Shown piece by piece: positions 16,298 to 22,242 of a DNA stretch of 32,977 nucleotides. The translations under genes were made by a program, and so were the position numbers. This DNA is from DATGFB01 sp032160545 (GTDB taxonomy: Bacteria; Actinomycetota; Actinomycetes; Mycobacteriales; Jatrophihabitantaceae): contig JAVHVN010000189.1 in the NCBI GenBank assembly GCA_032160545.1, positions 1 through 32,977 of the forward strand, written 5' to 3'. The number at the start of each line of letters is the position of its first letter. Positions within the stretch are counted from its first letter, which is position 1. The notes beneath the pieces were generated by a model. That model was not told where the DNA came from, ran no database searches, and worked only from the letters and a program-made list of their open reading frames with translations.

Positions 16298-16732
16298 TCA
16301 GCGGCCCAGCGTGGCGCGCACGGCGCCGAGCTGTTCGGCGCCGAGCGGCAGCCGTGCCCACACCGCCTTGCCCCCGCTCGGGTCGGGGTCGACGCCCCAC
16401 TCATCGGCGAGCGCCGCGACCAGGAGCAGGCCCCGGCCGGAGGTGTCGTCGATACCCGGGTCGCGCGGTTGCGGCCAGCCAGGGCCGTCGTCGCACACGC
16501 GCAACTCGATGCTGTCGCCGCGGATCGTCATCGCCAGCTCGAGTCTGTTGGAGTCGGCGCGGACGGCGTTGGTCACCAGCTCGCTCACGATCAGCGCGGC
16601 GTTCTCGACCAGTCCGTTCGATCGCTGCCCGAGCAGGCCGGAAAGCTGCTCGACTGCATAGCTGCGAGCGTCCGACGGCGCTTCCAGGCCACCGCCGAAC
16701 GTTTCGTTCCGCTGCCAGCCCGCCAGCGCCAC
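16298..16732 (-). CDS. Anti-sigma factor serine kinase (HATPase, RsbW-like)
   Basis: A 144-aa GHKL ATP-binding protein. The N box is SELVTNAV (50-57), the G1 box DDGPGW (81-86) and the G2 box GRGLLLV (99-105). The length suits single-domain RsbW/SpoIIAB-like kinases that sequester a sigma factor and phosphorylate its STAS antagonist. The start chosen is the GTG at 16732 with GGGAGG 6 nt upstream; the alternative GTG at 16801 has no RBS. It converges on the phosphatase gene with an 8-nt gap and diverges from the STAS gene. Confidence 0.85.
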   Translation of the reverse strand: MALAGWQRNETFGGGLEAPSDARSYAVEQLSGLLGQRSNGLVENAALIVSELVTNAVRADSNRLELAMTIRGDSIELRVCDDGPGWPQPRDPGIDDTSGRGLLLVAALADEWGVDPDPSGGKAVWARLPLGAEQLGAVRATLGR

Positions 16733-16810
16733 GCGCGCCTCCCGCAAGTCCGGCCCCGGCTGTTCGAGACCGGCGCGCCACACTTTCTGCGCTTGTGCCA
16801 CAGTAACCCG

Positions 16811-17149
16811 ATGGTTGCGTTGTCGCTCGGTACGCAACGCGAGGTCGGTCGTTGCGTCGTCTCCGTCGCCGGCGACCTCGACATCGGGTCGGTGCCGTCC
16901 TTGCGCAGGGTCGCCGACGCCGAACTGGCGTCGCCGGACTGCTCCACGCTGGTACTCGACGTGCGCGAGCTCGCGTTCCTCGACTCGACAGGGATCGGAT
17001 ACTGGGTCGAGCTGCGCACGACGGCCGAGGCATTGGGCAAGTCGTTCTCGCTCGAGTCGGTTCCGCACTCGGTCCGGCGGCTCCTGACGATCGGCGGCCT
17101 CGCGGATCTCTTCGGACTCGACGAAACGCCGGCGGGCACCGGTCAGTAG
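16811..17149 (+). CDS. STAS-domain anti-sigma factor antagonist
   Basis: A 112-aa single STAS domain. The phosphorylation site is in LAFLDSTGIGYWVEL, with Ser59 or Thr60 as the target. VAGDLDIGSV and LVLDVREL are the family strands. When unphosphorylated it would bind the anti-sigma kinase and free the sigma factor. The ATG lies 6 nt after CACAGT, so the mRNA may be leaderless. The 3' end overlaps the convergent DsrE gene by 7 nt. No sigma-factor gene is in the window. Confidence 0.88.
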   Translation: MVALSLGTQREVGRCVVSVAGDLDIGSVPSLRRVADAELASPDCSTLVLDVRELAFLDSTGIGYWVELRTTAEALGKSFSLESVPHSVRRLLTIGGLADLFGLDETPAGTGQ

Positions 17150-17517
17150 ACGAGCGCCTGCACCCCGGGGGCGAGCACCTCGTCGACGAACGACGCACTG
17201 CCGGCAATGACGGCGCCCTCGACGAGCTGGTTCTGCTCGATGCCGCGCCGCGCCGCGCACTGGGTACACACGGTGAGGCGGCCGCCGCCGATCACCGCGT
17301 CGCGCAGATCCGCCAGCGGCGCTGCTTGCGGCAGCACGAAGGCCTCGGCCCGCCCGGGCAGCGCCAGCCACGCCGCCTCGCCGGTGAGCCACAGCGACAC
17401 CTCGGCACCCGCGGCGACGGCGGTCGCGGCCACGGTGAAGGCCTGGGAGCAGCGCTCCGCGTCGTCCGCGCCCGCGGTGCACTTGACCACGAGTCGGCGG
17501 GCCGGTGATGTGCTCAT
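17143..17517 (-). CDS. DsrE-family protein
   Basis: A 124-aa DsrE/DsrF-like protein. It shows the family pattern: an N-terminal strand (RRLVVKCTAGADD), helix (FTVAATAVAAGAEV), strand (VSLWLTGEA) and a cysteine-bearing segment (GRLTVCTQCAARRGI) with Cys84 and Cys87. Such proteins carry or transfer sulfur as persulfide, or act in peroxide-related chemistry. It lies near cysA/sseC, which fits a sulfur role, but partner genes (DsrF/H) are absent. The ATG has GGGAGGAT about 6 nt upstream. It diverges from the 32-aa microprotein with 18 bp between starts. Confidence 0.8.
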   Translation of the reverse strand: MSTSPARRLVVKCTAGADDAERCSQAFTVAATAVAAGAEVSLWLTGEAAWLALPGRAEAFVLPQAAPLADLRDAVIGGGRLTVCTQCAARRGIEQNQLVEGAVIAGSASFVDEVLAPGVQALVY

Positions 17518-17522
17518 GCGGA

Positions 17523-17528
17523 TATCCT
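17523..17528 (+). promoter_or_regulatory. -10 box for a leaderless microprotein message
   Basis: TATCCT ends 7 nt before the ATG at 17536. No plus-strand ribosome-binding site is present; the purine-rich sequence here belongs to the opposite gene. Confidence 0.5.
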
Positions 17529-17535
17529 CCCTGGC

Positions 17536-17634
17536 ATGGAAGCGACCTACCTCGTCATTCTGATCGTGACGTTCCTCGGCATCGGGGCCATGTCGCTCTA
17601 CATCCTCGCCAAGCTGTTCGCCGGCCAGCGCTGA
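17536..17634 (+). CDS. 32-aa single-helix membrane microprotein
   Basis: The ORF begins MEATYLVILIVTFLGIG and ends AKLFAGQR. It is one hydrophobic helix (about residues 5-27) with a positive C-terminus, so the C-terminus is probably cytoplasmic. It appears leaderless. Its TGA stop is directly in frame with the nitrobindin coding region that follows, with no other stop between. It may be a free microprotein, a coupling ORF for the nitrobindin, or the N-terminal anchor of a read-through product. I do not recognise a named family. Confidence 0.6.
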   Translation: MEATYLVILIVTFLGIGAMSLYILAKLFAGQR

Positions 17635-18174
17635 CCGACCACCATCGACCCGATCCCGTTCCCAGACACCGCGGGCCTGCGCAGCGGTGCACCGCTGCAC
17701 GCCCGGCTGCTCGCGTTGCTGCCACTCGTCGGCCGGTGGGCAGGTAGCGGCACCGGCGTCGTCGCCGCCACCGGAGCGCAGTTCGCGTTCGGCCAGCAGG
17801 TCGCCTTCACCCATGACGGCCGGCCCTTCCTGGCCTACGAGTCCCGCTCTTGGCTCGTCAACGAGGCGGACGTAGCGTTGCGGCCCGTATGGCGGGAGGC
17901 GGGTTTCTGGCGTCCCGGTGAGACGGACGACGATCTCGAGGTCGTCATCGCGTCGAACACCGGGCAGAGCCTGACCTTCGCGGGATTGTCCGGTGACCTG
18001 CGCTGGGACATCGCGACGACCGCTGCCGTACCGACTGCAACCGCGGTCGAGGTCGACGGCGAGCGCCGGCTCTACGCGATCGTCGACGGACAGCTGGTCT
18101 ATGCCACCGAACTCGCGCCGCACGGCCACTCGTATGCGGCGCACCTGCATGCTCGTCTCGACCGGATGCAGTGA
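17635..18174 (+). CDS. Nitrobindin/FABP-like heme protein (Rv0813c type), start unclear
   Basis: A beta-barrel heme protein. The heme-contact motif G-x-W-x-G-x-G is present as LVGRWAGSGTG, and a C-terminal His/Arg segment (GHSYAAHLHARLDRMQ) would carry the proximal ligand. Relatives bind nitric oxide and isomerise peroxynitrite. The length from the in-frame TGA to the stop (179 codons) is near normal. However, no ATG or GTG exists in frame before the conserved barrel; only ATC (17644), CTG (17677, 17695) and TTG (17716) are available. TTG would give 152 aa and cut the usual N-terminal helix (HARLLAL). The coordinates given are the open frame, not a proven start. Confidence 0.7.
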   Translation, partial: PTTIDPIPFPDTAGLRSGAPLHARLLALLPLVGRWAGSGTGVVAATGAQFAFGQQVAFTHDGRPFLAYESRSWLVNEADVALRPVWREAGFWRPGETDDDLEVVIASNTGQSLTFAGLSGDLRWDIATTAAVPTATAVEVDGERRLYAIVDGQLVYATELAPHGHSYAAHLHARLDRMQ

Positions 18175-18837
18175 TCAGCTTCGCGGCAGCGGAGTTGCGG
18201 GGTCGAGCTCGAGGCCGAGCTGACGGGCGGTGTGATCAATGATCAACCACACCTGCTGGGTGAGTGCGGCCGTCAACTCGTCGCGCGCGACGTCGCGATG
18301 CTCGAGCCACCAGGCCGAGGTCGCGTCGACCATGCCGACCACACCCACGATGACCCGCTCGGCGGGGCCGGTGTCGAGGTCGAACAGCCGCATGTAGCCG
18401 GCCAGCACGGCGGTGAGTTCATGGGCGAAGGCAGCCTTCGCGTCATCGACCGCAGGGGAGCCGGTCGCGCTCACCGCGTACGCGTGCGCGGCGAGGAACC
18501 GGTACAGATTCGGGTGCTGCTCCATCCACGCGAGGTGCTGACTGATCGCGGCCCGGATGACGTCGTGCGCGGATCCCTTCGTCGCCAGTCCCGCGCGGAT
18601 GCCTTCGGCGATCTGCTTTGCGACGTGCCGCGAGACGGCCAGATCGAGCGCCTGCTTTCCCTCGAAGTGGCGGTACACGTGCGTGCGGGGGACGCCTGCG
18701 CGTTCGGCGATCTGCCCGGTCAGGGCGTCCGGCCCCTCTTCCTCGATTGCGGCGATTGCGGCGGTGATGATCGCGAGCCGGCGTTCGCGGCGGTGCGGGT
18801 CCCAGCGCGTGGACCGTCCGTCGCGCTGCTCGGTCAT
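18175..18837 (-). CDS. TetR-family transcriptional regulator
   Basis: A 220-aa repressor. The N-terminal helix-turn-helix (about 20-66) is LTGQIAERAGVPRTHVYRHFEGKQALD. The ligand domain (about 85-210) is rich in Ala and aromatic residues, including AWMEQHPNLYRFLAAHAYAV and DATSAWWLEH. It converges on the nitrobindin gene with no gap and diverges from a small secreted protein 247 bp away. The ATG is followed by an Arg-rich arm (RRERR) common in this family. Targets may include its own promoter or the diiron gene at 19728. Confidence 0.9.
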   Translation of the reverse strand: MTEQRDGRSTRWDPHRRERRLAIITAAIAAIEEEGPDALTGQIAERAGVPRTHVYRHFEGKQALDLAVSRHVAKQIAEGIRAGLATKGSAHDVIRAAISQHLAWMEQHPNLYRFLAAHAYAVSATGSPAVDDAKAAFAHELTAVLAGYMRLFDLDTGPAERVIVGVVGMVDATSAWWLEHRDVARDELTAALTQQVWLIIDHTARQLGLELDPATPLPRS

Positions 18838-19084
18838 GTCGAAATCGTACGGCCGTGCGCGACGGCTCCGGTGGTCCGAGGGACTCTCGACTTCAGGACG
18901 ACTTGATCTTGGACATAAACCAATCAGTCCGGCAAAGACTCACATTCCCGGGCGGCGGAGCCGACAGTTCGTGCCGCGACGAGGGCCACCAGATCCAGTG
19001 GAGTCCGTGATCGTTCTTCCTCGCGAAGGGGTCTGCGAGCAGCGGATCCCGCTGACTTTTACCGAAAGTCCCAGGAGGACACAC
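18838..19084. other. Divergent intergenic region, TetR to small secreted protein
   Basis: 247 bp without a credible gene. It must hold two promoters. An AT-richer stretch (18915-18940, around ACATAAACCAATCAGTCC) is bounded by GGAC/GTCC and could be a TetR site, but the symmetry is poor. AGGAGG at 19074-19079 is the RBS for 19085. Confidence 0.4.
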
Positions 19085-19567
19085 ATGGCGAAGCACAGAA
19101 CTCGTTCGCTGCAGGGCAAGGCGCTGCTGGGTGTGGTGGTCACCGCCGTGGCACTGCTCGCCACCGCGCTGATCGGCTCGCAGACCGCGAACGCCGCGTT
19201 TCTGATTCCGGACAACAAGACGGTGTCGCCGACCAACTCCGACGTGTTCTCGAAGTGCATTCTGCAGGTCAAGAGCGTGAACCCCCTGCATAGCTACGAC
19301 ACGACGGTGAAGCTGTCCGGCCAGGCGCAGCCGAACAACGCGAACGGGTATGCGAACAACGTGTTCACGCAGGTCTTCTGCGACATCTTCGACCCGACGA
19401 CCGGTGGCCTGCTCGCGCATATACAGCCATACAGCAACAGCGCGACGGTGCTCAATACCAGCCAGCAGTTCGTCCTGCCGTTCCGGAATTCGTACACGCT
19501 GTGCGGGCAGACCCTCGTCAAGCTGGTCAACGGCAATACGAGCCTGACCCCGTACGTCTGCGCCTGA
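19085..19567 (+). CDS. Small secreted protein with four cysteines, function unknown
   Basis: A 160-aa exported protein. The signal peptide is a basic head (KHRTRSLQGK), a hydrophobic core at 12-31 and a probable cut after TANA (38). The mature part, about 122 aa, is rich in Asn, Ser, Thr and Val and has four Cys (58, 99, 140 and 159, the last next to the C-terminus), enough for two disulfides. The start has a perfect AGGAGG 6 nt upstream. Codon use has more A/T-ending codons than its neighbours (CATATACAGCCATAC near 19420). I do not recognise the family; an Ig-like beta-sandwich is a guess. Confidence 0.75.
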   Translation: MAKHRTRSLQGKALLGVVVTAVALLATALIGSQTANAAFLIPDNKTVSPTNSDVFSKCILQVKSVNPLHSYDTTVKLSGQAQPNNANGYANNVFTQVFCDIFDPTTGGLLAHIQPYSNSATVLNTSQQFVLPFRNSYTLCGQTLVKLVNGNTSLTPYVCA

Positions 19568-19587
19568 GCGCAGTCCCGCCTGACCCG

Positions 19588-19619
19588 GCGCCCCGGCCCG
19601 CCTCAGCGGGCCGGGGCGC
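19588..19619 (+). terminator. Strong terminator hairpin after the secreted-protein gene
   Basis: A perfect 14-bp stem, GCGCCCCGGCCCGC with its complement, and a CTCA tetraloop, 20 nt after the stop. There is no T-run. Confidence 0.85.
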
Positions 19620-19649
19620 TGCCGCGCCTGCCGCCGGCCAACTAGCTGT

Positions 19650-19698
19650 TACACCTTGTCAGCGCAAGATGTTTGGTGCTACATCTTGTTCTTGCAAC
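19650..19698 (+). promoter_or_regulatory. Iterated operator upstream of the diiron gene
   Basis: Three copies of one octamer in alternating orientation: ACACCTTG (19651-19658), CAAGATGT (19665-19672) and ACATCTTG (19681-19688). Copies one and two form a near-palindrome; two and three form a perfect 8-bp inverted repeat with an 8-bp spacer. The direct copies TACA(C/T)CTTGT are exactly 30 bp apart. The third overlaps a possible -35 (TTGTTC at 19686), which suits repression by a dimeric TetR-type protein. Confidence 0.65.
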
Positions 19699-19727
19699 AC
19701 CGTGTCAGGCATAACGGGGGAATTGGC

Positions 19728-20615
19728 ATGACTGGACCCAGGGACCGCGATACGACGGCGCTGCGCCTGCTCGCCTCGTCCGCCCGGAACTCCTACGACC
19801 CGCTGCTCGACATCGACTGGGCGGCACCGGTCGACGGTGGCCTGCCTTTCATGCCGCTCGAACGGGTCTCGCTGTACGGGACGCCGCTGTGGGACCGGAT
19901 GACGCCCCAGCAGCGCATCGAGCTGTCGCGGCACGAGCTGGCGAGCATCGCCGGCACCGGCCTGTGGTTCGAGATCATCCTGATCCAGCTGCTCGCGCGG
20001 TACGCGTATCACCAGGACCCGCTCGCGCCGCACACGCACTACGCCCTGACCGAGATCGGCGACGAGACGCGCCACGTGATCATGTTCGCCAAGGCGATCG
20101 AGCGACTCGGCGCGCCGACCTACCGCCCGGCGCGCTACGTCCATCACCTGGCCCGGCTCTACAAGGCGACCGCCCGTGGCCCGGCGGTCTTCGCGCCCGT
20201 CCTGGTCGCCGAGGAGATGACCGACCGCCTGCAGCGGGTGACGATGAACGACGAGTCGATCAACCCGCTCGTCCGCATGGTCAACCGCATCCACGTCGTG
20301 GAGGAAGCGCGGCACGTCCGCTTCGCCCGGGAGGAGGTCGCCCGCCTGATGCCGCGACTCGGCCCGGTCAAGCGCAGCGTCGCGACGATATCGTCGGCGA
20401 TCGTCGCCGCCTTCGTGGCGCACAGCCTGATCAGCCCCGACGTGTACGCCGCGGTGGGCCTCGACCGGAGGCAGGCCGTGCGGGCCGCACGTCGCAACCC
20501 GTACAACCACGCGACCCGGCGCTGGATGGGCGAGAAGATCATGGGATTCCTGCAGACGCAGGGCATGGTGACCCGCGCATCGCGGCCGATCTACCGGCTG
20601 GTCCACCTCGTCTGA
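19728..20615 (+). CDS. AurF-type non-heme diiron oxygenase
   Basis: A 295-aa helical protein of the AurF (p-aminobenzoate N-oxygenase) family. Candidate diiron ligands are Glu82 (WFEIIL), Glu113 and His116 (GDETRHV), Glu162/163 (VAEEMTD), His189, Glu193 and His196 (IHVVEEARHV): the double E-x-x-H of ferritin-like oxygenases. AurF oxidises an aryl amine to nitro; many actinobacterial relatives have unknown substrates. The start is the ATG at 19728 with GGGGGA 6 nt upstream. No biosynthetic cluster surrounds it, so a role in secondary metabolism is not supported. The iterated operator upstream predicts ligand-controlled expression. Confidence 0.85.
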   Translation: MTGPRDRDTTALRLLASSARNSYDPLLDIDWAAPVDGGLPFMPLERVSLYGTPLWDRMTPQQRIELSRHELASIAGTGLWFEIILIQLLARYAYHQDPLAPHTHYALTEIGDETRHVIMFAKAIERLGAPTYRPARYVHHLARLYKATARGPAVFAPVLVAEEMTDRLQRVTMNDESINPLVRMVNRIHVVEEARHVRFAREEVARLMPRLGPVKRSVATISSAIVAAFVAHSLISPDVYAAVGLDRRQAVRAARRNPYNHATRRWMGEKIMGFLQTQGMVTRASRPIYRLVHLV

Positions 20616-20633
20616 CCCGGTCCGGGGATGGGT

Positions 20634-20696
20634 CGGCCCCCGAGCCTGTTCCGGACGTATCCGGGTCGGCTGGACGGGCCGACGGCTCGGGGGCCG
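20634..20696. terminator. Bidirectional terminator between the diiron gene and the 12-codon ORF
   Basis: A 13-bp perfect outer stem (CGGCCCCCGAGCC with its complement) encloses an inner hairpin, GTCGGC-N7-GCCGAC (20665-20683), stacked on the outer arm. It starts 18 nt after the diiron gene stop and lies about 78 nt beyond the minus-strand mini-ORF stop, so it could end both transcripts. Confidence 0.8.
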
Positions 20697-20773
20697 GGTA
20701 GCTGCCGGGTCTTGCTCGCCGCCGTGGACTCACGACGCGGGCACGGGCCCAGCTGTCCGTTGTTCAACAGCGG

Positions 20774-20812
20774 CTAGCTGGCAGCCACCTCACGTGTCCG
20801 AGGAATACTCAA
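20774..20812 (-). CDS. 12-codon mini-ORF behind an extreme Shine-Dalgarno sequence
   Basis: TTG start, peptide MSIPRTREVAAS, TAG stop. It is credible because of its setting: a well-spaced promoter 50 nt upstream, an 18-nt stretch complementary to the 16S rRNA tail, and a strong stem-loop downstream. GGAGG ends 10 nt before the TTG. It may be a translated regulatory peptide, or the RNA itself may be the product. No family is recognised with certainty. Confidence 0.5.
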   Translation of the reverse strand: MSIPRTREVAAS

Positions 20813-20814
20813 CT

Positions 20815-20832
20815 CTGGACCACCTCCTTTCT
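20815..20832 (-). promoter_or_regulatory. Extended ribosome-binding site able to pair with the whole 16S 3' tail
   Basis: The minus strand reads AGAAAGGAGGTGGTCCAG. Against the standard actinobacterial 16S 3' end (CTGGATCACCTCCTTTCT) all 18 positions can pair, one of them a G-U wobble. Ordinary sites in this window pair over 4-8 nt. Confidence 0.7.
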
Positions 20833-20835
20833 CGT

Positions 20836-20872
20836 GTACCGCCACGGTACGACGTGCCGGGACGACCGGCAA
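20836..20872 (-). promoter_or_regulatory. Promoter of the mini-ORF with overlapping palindrome
   Basis: On the minus strand TTGCCG (20867-20872) and TACCGT (20844-20849) are 17 bp apart. A perfect palindrome, GTACCG-TGG-CGGTAC (20836-20850), covers the -10 and the expected start site. Transcription would begin only about 5-8 nt before the ribosome-binding site. The promoter fits in the gap just after pabC. Confidence 0.55.
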
Positions 20873-20879
20873 CGATCTT

Positions 20880-21743
20880 TCAGCGCGGGCCGAAACCGGC
20901 CAGCGAACGGATCTGCGCATCGAGATCCGGCCGGCGAACCCGGGCCGTGCCGTCCAGTTCGACGACGTCGACCGGGCCCCTGACGCTGCCGATCAGCCAG
21001 AGCACCTCGGCTGCGTGCAGGTCGGCGACCGTGGCCGGCACCGACACGCAGTCCCAGCCGGCGCGCGAGGCCTGGTCGAAGAGCAACTGCTGCGTGGTCC
21101 CGCCCAGGATCCCGGTCGCGCCGATGGGGGTCGTGTGCAGTCGCCGTCCTACCGACCACACCACCGAGCTCACCGTCGACTCGAGCACCGCGCCGTCGAC
21201 GCTGACGAGGATCGCGTCGTCGCACCCGCGCCGCGCCGCTTCGCGCTGAGCTGCCATGTTCACCGCGTAGGACAGCGTCTTCACCCCGCCGAGCAGCCAC
21301 GGGGCATCGGCGAAGGCGTCGGCCGAAGTGCCTCGGGACAGCGTGGCGACCCGCAGCCCGTCTCGCCGCTGCCGCGCGTAATTCGTCGGCAGGTCGCTGA
21401 TGGTCAGAAAGCCTGTCGGCGGCGCGCCGGCGCCGGCCCCGCGGGTCAGCACCAGCTTCATGGCCCACTCGCCGGGATCGTGCCAGGCAGTCACCGCGGA
21501 CGTGACGAAGGCGTCCCACTCGTCGATGTCGAACGGGAGCTCGAGCGCAGCCGCCGAGCGCGCCATCCGTACGAGATGGGCGGCCGGCTTGTCGACGCGG
21601 CTGGTGCCGTCGGCCATGGTGAGGACCCGGCAGCCCTCGAAACAGCCGTCGCCACGGGTGAGGCCGTTGTCGTCGGCGCGCACGATCGGTGCCGACGGAT
21701 CGAGCGAACCCGCGCCGATCATCGCCAGGAATCGCACGGCCAC
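20880..21743 (-). CDS. pabC: Aminodeoxychorismate lyase-like class IV aminotransferase
   Basis: A 287-aa PLP enzyme of fold type IV. The PLP lysine is Lys155 in GGVKTLSYAVN. The phosphate-binding loop is ATGILGGTTQQLLFDQA, and the N-terminal DNGLTRGDGCFEG is typical. ADC lyase releases pyruvate from 4-amino-4-deoxychorismate to give p-aminobenzoate for folate. A branched-chain or D-amino-acid aminotransferase cannot be excluded from sequence. The first codon is a GTG at 21743, with a second GTG two codons later and a weak RBS. Divergent from the Fur-family gene with 18 bp between starts, and near ygfZ, as I recall for Rv0811c/Rv0812. Confidence 0.85.
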   Translation of the reverse strand: MAVRFLAMIGAGSLDPSAPIVRADDNGLTRGDGCFEGCRVLTMADGTSRVDKPAAHLVRMARSAAALELPFDIDEWDAFVTSAVTAWHDPGEWAMKLVLTRGAGAGAPPTGFLTISDLPTNYARQRRDGLRVATLSRGTSADAFADAPWLLGGVKTLSYAVNMAAQREAARRGCDDAILVSVDGAVLESTVSSVVWSVGRRLHTTPIGATGILGGTTQQLLFDQASRAGWDCVSVPATVADLHAAEVLWLIGSVRGPVDVVELDGTARVRRPDLDAQIRSLAGFGPR

Positions 21744-21761
21744 GGCCTCACGCTACCTACC

Positions 21762-22232
21762 ATGGTGGTGATGACCGACGGACACACGCACGACCACGCT
21801 GCGCGACCGGCGCCGGACCTGGCGACGACGCTGCGCACGCGTGGCCTGCGTATGACACCGCAGCGCGAACAGGTGCTCGGCGCGGTGCGGCGGCTCGGTC
21901 ACGCCACGCCCGAGCAGCTGTGCGAGGCGGTCACCGGCGTCGACATCACGACCGTGTACCGCACGCTCGAGCTGCTCGAGGAGCTCGAGCTCGTGCGGCA
22001 CACCCACCTCGGTCACGGGGCACCGTCGTACCGCCCTGCTGACGACGAGCACGTCCATCTGGTCTGCCACTCGTGCGGGGCGGCGGTCGACGCGCCGCCG
22101 GACCTCACGGACCGGTTGGCCCAATCGCTGCGCGACGAGCACGGCTTCGTCCTGGACCGGTCACACTTCACGGTGTTCGGCCGGTGCCGTAGCTGCTCCG
22201 AGCGGGAACAAAGCGAGACGCCGCAACGATGA
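21762..22232 (+). CDS. nur: Fur-family metalloregulator, Nur (nickel) type
   Basis: A 156-aa repressor. The winged helix has RGLRMTPQREQVLGAVRRLGHATPEQ and VDITTVYRTLELLEELELVRHTHLGHG, very like Streptomyces Nur. Its metal-site residues appear kept: His47, His80 and His82 (RHTHLGHG), His97 and His99 (EHVH) and His135 (SHFTVFG). Structural Cys pairs are Cys102/105 and Cys142/145. Nur controls nickel uptake and the switch between Ni- and Fe-superoxide dismutase; neither target is in the window. The start could be the ATG at 21762 or at 21771; no clear RBS decides. It is followed after 10 nt by ygfZ. Confidence 0.85.
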   Translation: MVVMTDGHTHDHAARPAPDLATTLRTRGLRMTPQREQVLGAVRRLGHATPEQLCEAVTGVDITTVYRTLELLEELELVRHTHLGHGAPSYRPADDEHVHLVCHSCGAAVDAPPDLTDRLAQSLRDEHGFVLDRSHFTVFGRCRSCSEREQSETPQR

Positions 22233-22242
22233 ACCCGAGGAC

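Noticed and set aside
20815..20832. Remnant of a 16S rRNA gene on the plus strand
   Set aside because: Only 18 nt match and the flanks show no rRNA; the opposite strand reads better as an extended ribosome-binding site.
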